Shown: in pieces, positions 21,211 to 25,445 of the stretch
Position numbering within the stretch: the stretch's first letter is position 1
Layout of the letters: every line of letters begins with the position of its first letter
Virus record (IMG/VR): IMGVR_UViG_3300017989_000416
Location: 1-25,445 of that record
Direction: 5' to 3' (one strand)
DNA from: a virus
Length of the DNA: 25,445 bases
Position numbers and translations under genes: made by a program
Notes under the pieces: model-generated
The model's input: only the letters and a program-made list of their open reading frames with translations
Told to the model about the DNA's origin: nothing
Database searches by the model: none

Positions 21211-23238
21211 TTACATAACCGCCAACACAAAGCACCTGCACCCGCCATGGAGTGGGGGATGATTCACCGTCTCATAGTCAAACTTCATCGGTGATTTATC
21301 TGGGTCGGTCGGGTGTGGCATCACGTCGCCCTGATTCCAGAACGATTCCGTAATACCGATAATCTTCCCGTGCATCGACGCGCACCAGTCGCACCGTTGG
21401 TCATCTTCGTGTGTCCACCACTTCAACCTCTGCACGCCGGCCAAGCGGTAGGACTCTCGCGCACCGCTATTCGATGCCCGGATGGTTTCCGAACGCGCGA
21501 TTAACTCTGTGCGCCATTCGTCCCATCCGCTGTACAGTTCCGATAGCTGCTTCTGTAGCTCAGGTATCGCCCAACCCTCGGCCTCCGCTCGCGCTATCAA
21601 GTCCTTGACGCCCTTGGCCGTTGTGTCGCCTATCTTCTCCGCAAACTTGTACGTGTATTGCTGGATGAAGTCGGCCACCGCCGGATTGCGAATGTCAAAC
21701 GATATGCCGAACTGCGCCTCAAGCGCCACGCCCTGCTCTGCCAGCACCGCCGCTATCAACGGCTGGAATACCGTGATCCACTTCGGGCGGCTACCGTTCA
21801 AGGCATTGTCTACCGACACCATGAACAGGTTCAGCCAGTCCACTTTTCGCCGGCCCTTCGGCAGTAGTGACAGCAGCTCTTTCAACTCATCGTCGAACAG
21901 GCCACGCGACGCTTTCATAAACGCCAGTTCATGCGCCCGCGCGATGCGCTCAAGCTGCCGCGCCGTGTCCGCCTCTGACTTGGTGAATGCCTTCGACTTG
22001 ACAGGCTCCTCTTCCTCAGTCTCGCCGCGGTTCTCGCGCTCTGTGCCTAGCATGTCGGTGAACGGTGATGGCGCCGGCTTCTTGAACTCGTCGCCGTCTG
22101 GCACTTCCTCGAAGCCCATCTCCTCGCGGCCTTCGTTCAGCGTCACCAGCCCGCCGATGTACGCCTTCGTCGCTCGCTCGAATACTGCCGTGCGATCCTC
22201 TTGCAGCAGCTTGAGTTCCGACACGTCAACCTCAAGCTCCGCCTGGAACTCGTCGGCCATGTCCGCGTTGAACGTGTCCACAAACTCATGGAACATCGGC
22301 ACCATCGTGCCCTGAATGAACTGCCGGCCAGCCTCTTCGTAATTGCTATACGTCGAGTGCTCCATTCCCACCATCGCGCCTATCAGCACCGGCGGGACTG
22401 CGAACGCCATGCAGATGCGCGTCTCCGCGAGATTGGTCAGGTCAGGAAAGCTCATCTCCGACTGCGTCAAGCCGAGGCGCTGGTAGTCGGCGTCTGCATT
22501 CAGCACGGCGATGTTGTGCCAGTTGTCTACACCGCCATACTCCTCTTTCCATTGCCGCTTGATGCGTGTCGTTTCGGCCCGGTCTAGCGCCTGTTTCGTC
22601 TTGAGCAGCCCATACGGAACCGCGGCATTCATGAAGAACGCCCGTGTGAAGTCGGTTCGCTGGTTGTCAGAATCCGCAGCCGCCGCGCATATCTGCAATG
22701 GCGGCATCCCGTAAAAGTCGCTCACGGGGTCGTAGTAGTTGAATTGCAGGATGTCATCTGGCTCGAAATAGGCTTTGTAACTCCCGACCGTGTACTCGTA
22801 GCCGGCAATGCCGTCGCTACCCGGTATGATGCTCATGCGGTCAGGTCGAATCGGCGCGAGCTGCGCTACCCTGCCGCCCCGGTCGCGTATCTTTTCCCAA
22901 TACGCCGTGCCGCCGATGTCGAGCATGATGCTGCGCGACTTGAGCAGATGCGCCGTGCTGATTTTCGGGTACGGGTTCTCGAGCAGTTGCACCAGCGGGT
23001 GATTGTCGCCGGCGTCCTTGTCGCCCACCTTGACTTTCAACCGCGGCTCTGTGTACGCCTGCGCTCTCTTGCTAATACACGCGTACACCAGCTCGTTGCG
23101 CTTGTAGCCATCGGCGGCAAGCGTCTTGTAATCGACAGGGAGCGATTGCGCCCGGCCCTGCTGCCAGGTGGGGACTACGCGCACCGCCGTCTTTCCGTGC
23201 AGCAACGCCGTCCATGCTAAACTTAACCTATTTGTCAT
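21211..23238 (-). CDS. Portal protein fused to MuF-type head morphogenesis domain
   Basis: 675 residues from ATG at 23238 (5 bases after the terminase stop); a GTG 27 bases earlier exists. Residues 30-390 are an HK97-type portal: E-L-V-Y-A-C-I-S-K-R-A-Q-A and N-H-P-L-V-Q-L-L-E-N-P (to about 90), D-D-I-L-Q-F (161-166), Y-G-M-P-P-L near 176-181, F-A-V-P-P-V-L-I-G near 279-287. After an acidic linker (400-412) the C-terminus carries the Mu gpF / SPP1 gp7 pattern: E-T-I-R-A-S, then W-T-H-E-D-D-Q-R-C616-D-W-C619, and N-H660-P-P-L-H664-G-G-C667-R-C669. Usually these are two adjacent genes; here one chain. Portal forms the DNA gate; MuF proteins are ejected or packaged head proteins. Confidence 0.93.
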   Translation of the reverse strand: MTNRLSLAWTALLHGKTAVRVVPTWQQGRAQSLPVDYKTLAADGYKRNELVYACISKRAQAYTEPRLKVKVGDKDAGDNHPLVQLLENPYPKISTAHLLKSRSIMLDIGGTAYWEKIRDRGGRVAQLAPIRPDRMSIIPGSDGIAGYEYTVGSYKAYFEPDDILQFNYYDPVSDFYGMPPLQICAAAADSDNQRTDFTRAFFMNAAVPYGLLKTKQALDRAETTRIKRQWKEEYGGVDNWHNIAVLNADADYQRLGLTQSEMSFPDLTNLAETRICMAFAVPPVLIGAMVGMEHSTYSNYEEAGRQFIQGTMVPMFHEFVDTFNADMADEFQAELEVDVSELKLLQEDRTAVFERATKAYIGGLVTLNEGREEMGFEEVPDGDEFKKPAPSPFTDMLGTERENRGETEEEEPVKSKAFTKSEADTARQLERIARAHELAFMKASRGLFDDELKELLSLLPKGRRKVDWLNLFMVSVDNALNGSRPKWITVFQPLIAAVLAEQGVALEAQFGISFDIRNPAVADFIQQYTYKFAEKIGDTTAKGVKDLIARAEAEGWAIPELQKQLSELYSGWDEWRTELIARSETIRASNSGARESYRLAGVQRLKWWTHEDDQRCDWCASMHGKIIGITESFWNQGDVMPHPTDPDKSPMKFDYETVNHPPLHGGCRCFVLAVM

Positions 23239-23243
23239 AGAGC

Positions 23244-24425
23244 CTAAATCCCTATTCCATGCCACGCGCCAATATTGTTGAAAGCCAGCGACGCGCTGTC
23301 CACCTGGTCATCATGTAACCCAAGCGGGAACGCCGCTATCTCATCCAACCATTCCGAGTTCCATGCGCCGCGTACCAGCCTCACATTCCCCGCCTCAGCT
23401 TGTGCGAGAAATGGCAAGGCACGCGTCACCTTGTCTCCCGTTACTGGCTCTGCACGGACATACCACCCGGCCAACGAGCGAATCAGCGCGCTCGTGAACA
23501 GCTTGCCGGATGATCCAGGCTCTTGTTCTATGATTATGTGTACACCTTTGTCGTCTAGTTGCGCCGTCTGCGCTATCAGCTTTTCAACCGCGCCAGGCCC
23601 TACCCGCTGCCTGATAACGTTGCTCACATAGAATATTCCGCCGTCACTGACCAGCAATGTGCCGACTGTGTAGTCCGGGTCAGTTGATGACACGCCCTTG
23701 GTCGTAGCGGCGAAGTCCCACGCTCTGACACGATTACCACCGGCAGGAGCAACGTCCACAATCGGGAACCACTCACGCTGTGCCAGGTTGCCTATCAGGT
23801 CAACGAATGCCCCCTCAAGCTCCTGCGCTGCGAATTGCTCTGTATACTGGCTCCGCACCGTATCGTAGAATCCAGGCGGCAGAAACGGGTTGTCCTTCGT
23901 GCGGGCGTGGAATAGCTCAGTATTCGCATTGCCAGCGCCAAATGTATCATACGTCCAGTGCGCCTTACCCTTCGGCGTGAACGTCGCGGATAACCAGCCC
24001 GGCTCACCGCCCTCACGCAAACACGCTATCACCACGTCGAATGATTCACGCTTAATCAGCGATGCCTCGTCAATCCACGCACCGCTCAGGTTAGGCCCAC
24101 GCGCCCGGTCAGGGTCATCCAGCGACCGGAACAATACCTCCGCGCCATTGCCAAGAGTGGCTCGCATGTCACCCTTGTTCATGTCCTTGATGAAGTGGAG
24201 CTGCTCGCCAATCTCCATAAACGCCCGAAGTGCCGCGTCTCGCAGCATCGGGTACGTCGGGGCATACGCCCCATATAATCGGCCCGGCTGCGCCCTGCGA
24301 ATCAGGTCATACGCGCCGACAAACGACTTGCCCGTTCCACGCCCACCGACGAATCCACGGTATACCGCGCGGCTATCACGAAACGCTTTCTGTGTCGGGT
24401 GAAGCTGGATTTTCACTGTTTGCAT
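23244..24425 (-). CDS. terL: Terminase large subunit (packaging ATPase and nuclease)
   Basis: 393 residues from ATG at 24425 (residues numbered from there; a TTG two codons earlier is also in frame). Walker A G-G-R-G-T-G-K-S at 27-34; Walker B L-S-G-A-W-I-D-E at 113-120 with D119 and E120; coupling motif A-T-F-T-P-K-G at 148-154. Nuclease domain: D237 in R-A-W-D-F-A, E300 in I-I-E-Q-E-P-G, and H-D-D-Q-V-D-S near 371-377 (D372/D373, D376). Pumps DNA into the prohead and cuts concatemers. Overlaps the small subunit by 50 bases. A strong call; the nuclease acidic triad is complete. Confidence 0.97.
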   Translation of the reverse strand: MQTVKIQLHPTQKAFRDSRAVYRGFVGGRGTGKSFVGAYDLIRRAQPGRLYGAYAPTYPMLRDAALRAFMEIGEQLHFIKDMNKGDMRATLGNGAEVLFRSLDDPDRARGPNLSGAWIDEASLIKRESFDVVIACLREGGEPGWLSATFTPKGKAHWTYDTFGAGNANTELFHARTKDNPFLPPGFYDTVRSQYTEQFAAQELEGAFVDLIGNLAQREWFPIVDVAPAGGNRVRAWDFAATTKGVSSTDPDYTVGTLLVSDGGIFYVSNVIRQRVGPGAVEKLIAQTAQLDDKGVHIIIEQEPGSSGKLFTSALIRSLAGWYVRAEPVTGDKVTRALPFLAQAEAGNVRLVRGAWNSEWLDEIAAFPLGLHDDQVDSASLAFNNIGAWHGIGI

Positions 24426-24762
24426 CGACAATTTCTTCTACAATCACCAGCCGTTGTTCTCCGGTTTGCTCGACCTCACGCTTCTCGTAGTAGCCGCGCT
24501 GCTTGCCCTTCGTGGACAGCAGATACTTGATAGCCGATATTTCGCCGCCCTTGACAGACTCGTACAGCTTACCTTCCGCCAGGTCAAGAATAGACTCGCA
24601 CTCGTCATCGTATGCCTGCCGCACAGTAGCATACTGGTCGATGTACTTGCGTGTCGTATTCCATGCACAGCCGACACGCTTTGAGATAACCGTGATAATA
24701 CCGGCTGATCCCGGTATTGCATCTATGAATTGTTGCGCTGTAAACCCGTTGCCTCTAGCCAT
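24376..24762 (-). CDS. Terminase small subunit candidate
   Basis: 128 residues from ATG at 24762 (a GTG nine bases earlier is possible). The N-terminus (F-I-D-A-I-P-G-S-A-G-I-I-T-V-I-S-K-R-V-G) followed by T-R-K-Y-I-D-Q-Y looks like a helix-turn-helix for DNA recognition. A central helical part (E-S-I-L-D-L-A-E-G-K-L) and K-Y-L-L-S-T-K-G-K-Q-R-G-Y match small terminases, which often end a helix with the K-G-x-x-R-G-Y-x-E segment. The tail is acidic and disordered. It precedes and overlaps the large subunit. Likely recognises the packaging site and stimulates the ATPase. Confidence 0.85.
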   Translation of the reverse strand: MARGNGFTAQQFIDAIPGSAGIITVISKRVGCAWNTTRKYIDQYATVRQAYDDECESILDLAEGKLYESVKGGEISAIKYLLSTKGKQRGYYEKREVEQTGEQRLVIVEEIVDANSENPASPDTESVS

Positions 24763-24894
24763 ACTACCCACTTATCAAAAATATCAGGAATACACATCCA
24801 GTTTGCCCCCAGACGCGCCCTGTGCGCCCCTGTGCGGTTTCTGGCGCAGAAACGTGCTATCATACTAAACCGCCTGAAAACGCGTGGCGGGTCT
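24763..24894 (-). other. 132-base gap before terminase; no confident element
   Basis: No gene is called here. A 46-codon frame starting at 24863 and running into the terminase gene is discussed under findings. A TATGAT stretch near 24865-24860 has no good -35 partner at 17 bases, so I do not call a promoter. Short direct repeats of GCGC-ACAGGG type are visible around 24811-24832. Confidence 0.4.
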
Positions 24895-25185
24895 CTAGGC
24901 CGGTTGTGGCGTCAAATCCATATCACAAATATCATCTAAGCTAAACGGCCCATCCAGCGCACTATCAATCGCCTCAATCGTCACCGTGAACGACTTGCCC
25001 GCGAAGTCATTCTGCAACAGCAGAAGCGCGCCCGTATCGGAGCGCGGAATTTCGAGCTTCAGTTGTCCGCCATCGCCGTTCCCGTCGAGCAGGATAGCGG
25101 ACTTGATGCCCGGCAGTGATGCGCGGAAAGTTATGCTACCAGTTTGATTCCCTTCCGATACACTCTTCTCAGATTCGCTTCCCAT
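24895..25185 (-). CDS. Small beta-rich unknown protein
   Basis: 96 residues from ATG at 25185, overlapping the upstream gene by 55 bases. After a short Ser/Glu start comes I-T-F-R-A-S-L-P-G-I-K-S-A-I-L-L-D-G-N-G-D, then Q-L-K-L-E-I-P and L-L-L-L-Q-N-D-F-A-G-K-S-F-T-V-T-I-E-A-I, alternating strand pattern. The acidic end D-I-C-D-M-D-L-T is unstructured. No family named. It lies just before the terminase with a 130-base gap. Confidence 0.6.
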   Translation of the reverse strand: MGSESEKSVSEGNQTGSITFRASLPGIKSAILLDGNGDGGQLKLEIPRSDTGALLLLQNDFAGKSFTVTIEAIDSALDGPFSLDDICDMDLTPQPA

Positions 25186-25445
25186 TCCTCGAAAGTCTCC
25201 GCCGGCACATCCAATAGCAACGTATCCAAATCCACAATTGGCGGGTCTGGCTTCCAGTCGCCGCTCTTGAACTTCTGAATCGTGAATCGGTCGAATGGTT
25301 CCTGTGACCACACGATGTATACCGGCACGCCCCAGTCAAGGAATGCGTTGTATGCTATCACTTCCGCAAACGACACGCTGTCCAGCGAACCAGATAGTTT
25401 GTAGTCAAACACCGCCACGATGCCCGGCGGGTACTTCTCTACCAA
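25131..25445 (-). CDS. C-terminal part of a PD-(D/E)XK nuclease-like protein (cut by window edge)
   Basis: 104 residues at the right edge, with no start in the window (the first codon, TTG, is probably internal). A-V-F-D14-Y-K16 is a D-x-K pair at the end of a strand, followed by a helix (V-S-F-A-E-V-I-A-Y-N-A-F-L) and the strand V-P-V-Y-I-V-W, a pattern seen in PD-(D/E)XK nuclease folds. The first acidic residue would lie outside. The rest is a charged helix (E-E-W-E-A-N-L-R-R-V). A tentative fold-level call; the function is unknown. Confidence 0.45.
   Translation of the reverse strand: MVEKYPPGIVAVFDYKLSGSLDSVSFAEVIAYNAFLDWGVPVYIVWSQEPFDRFTIQKFKSGDWKPDPPIVDLDTLLLDVPAETFEEWEANLRRVYRKGIKLVA

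Noticed and set aside
21482-22315. Plus-strand frame of 277 codons
   Set aside because: Serine-rich antisense shadow of the portal-MuF gene.
24855-24894. Promoter before the terminase
   Set aside because: A TATGAT-like box is present but no matching -35 at 16-18 bases.
25186-25311. N-terminal extension of the small gene at 24895
   Set aside because: Lies fully in the upstream gene in another frame; ATG at 25185 gives a normal small protein.
1-25445. tRNA genes, CRISPR arrays, insertion sequences, attachment sites
   Set aside because: I looked for cloverleaf-like patterns, regularly spaced repeats, transposase motifs and integrase-linked direct repeats and saw none.

Overview
The window is a stretch of a tailed-phage genome (siphovirus type, Caudoviricetes), from a phage or prophage. 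All genes I accept lie on the minus strand, so transcription runs from high to low coordinates. The order is classical: terminase small and large subunits, portal fused to a MuF-type domain, prohead protease, HK97-fold capsid, head accessory proteins, head-tail connectors, major tail protein, tail assembly chaperones, tape measure, tail hub and fibres. There is no integrase, repressor, lysis gene, tRNA or clear host gene, so lifestyle and host cannot be decided. Base composition looks moderately GC-rich by eye. Almost every gene has a good Shine-Dalgarno, and stop/start overlaps (ATGA, GTGA, TAATG) are common, which points to one long co-translated operon.

Layout in transcription order. 25445-24895: a gene cut by the window edge (possible PD-(D/E)XK nuclease-like protein) and a small unknown. 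24762-23244: terminase. 23238-21211: portal-MuF fusion. 21189-19498: eight short genes, including three cysteine-pair (zinc-type) proteins, two small membrane proteins and a 12-codon ORF, several joined by 4-base overlaps. A 45-base near-perfect hairpin closes this cluster. 19397-15879: protease, capsid, a probable decoration protein and a head-associated beta-helix protein, the last flanked by two more hairpins. 15830-14423: glycosyltransferase, small unknown, sulfotransferase. 14419-12187: head-tail joining proteins. 12178-11453: a second glycosyltransferase, paralogous to the first. 11469-10268: small protein and major tail protein. 10247-8621: two SAM-dependent methyltransferases and a GT2-type glycosyltransferase. 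8628-8039: tail assembly chaperone with a programmed -1 frameshift. 8037-1616: tape measure and tail hub. 1619-1: zinc-ribbon protein, tail-collar fibre and the start of a beta-helix fibre.

Two things stand out. First, the chaperone pair is joined by a canonical slippery heptamer (A AAC CCT, 8299-8293) that opens an 84-residue frame with no usable start codon of its own. Second, six carbohydrate-type enzymes (three glycosyltransferases, two methyltransferases, one sulfotransferase) are not in one block but threaded between head-tail and tail genes. I infer a virion-decoration or surface-glycan pathway made together with the particle. The repeated start-site sequences and G-tract ribosome-binding sites in front of many accessory genes suggest how such genes may have been inserted.
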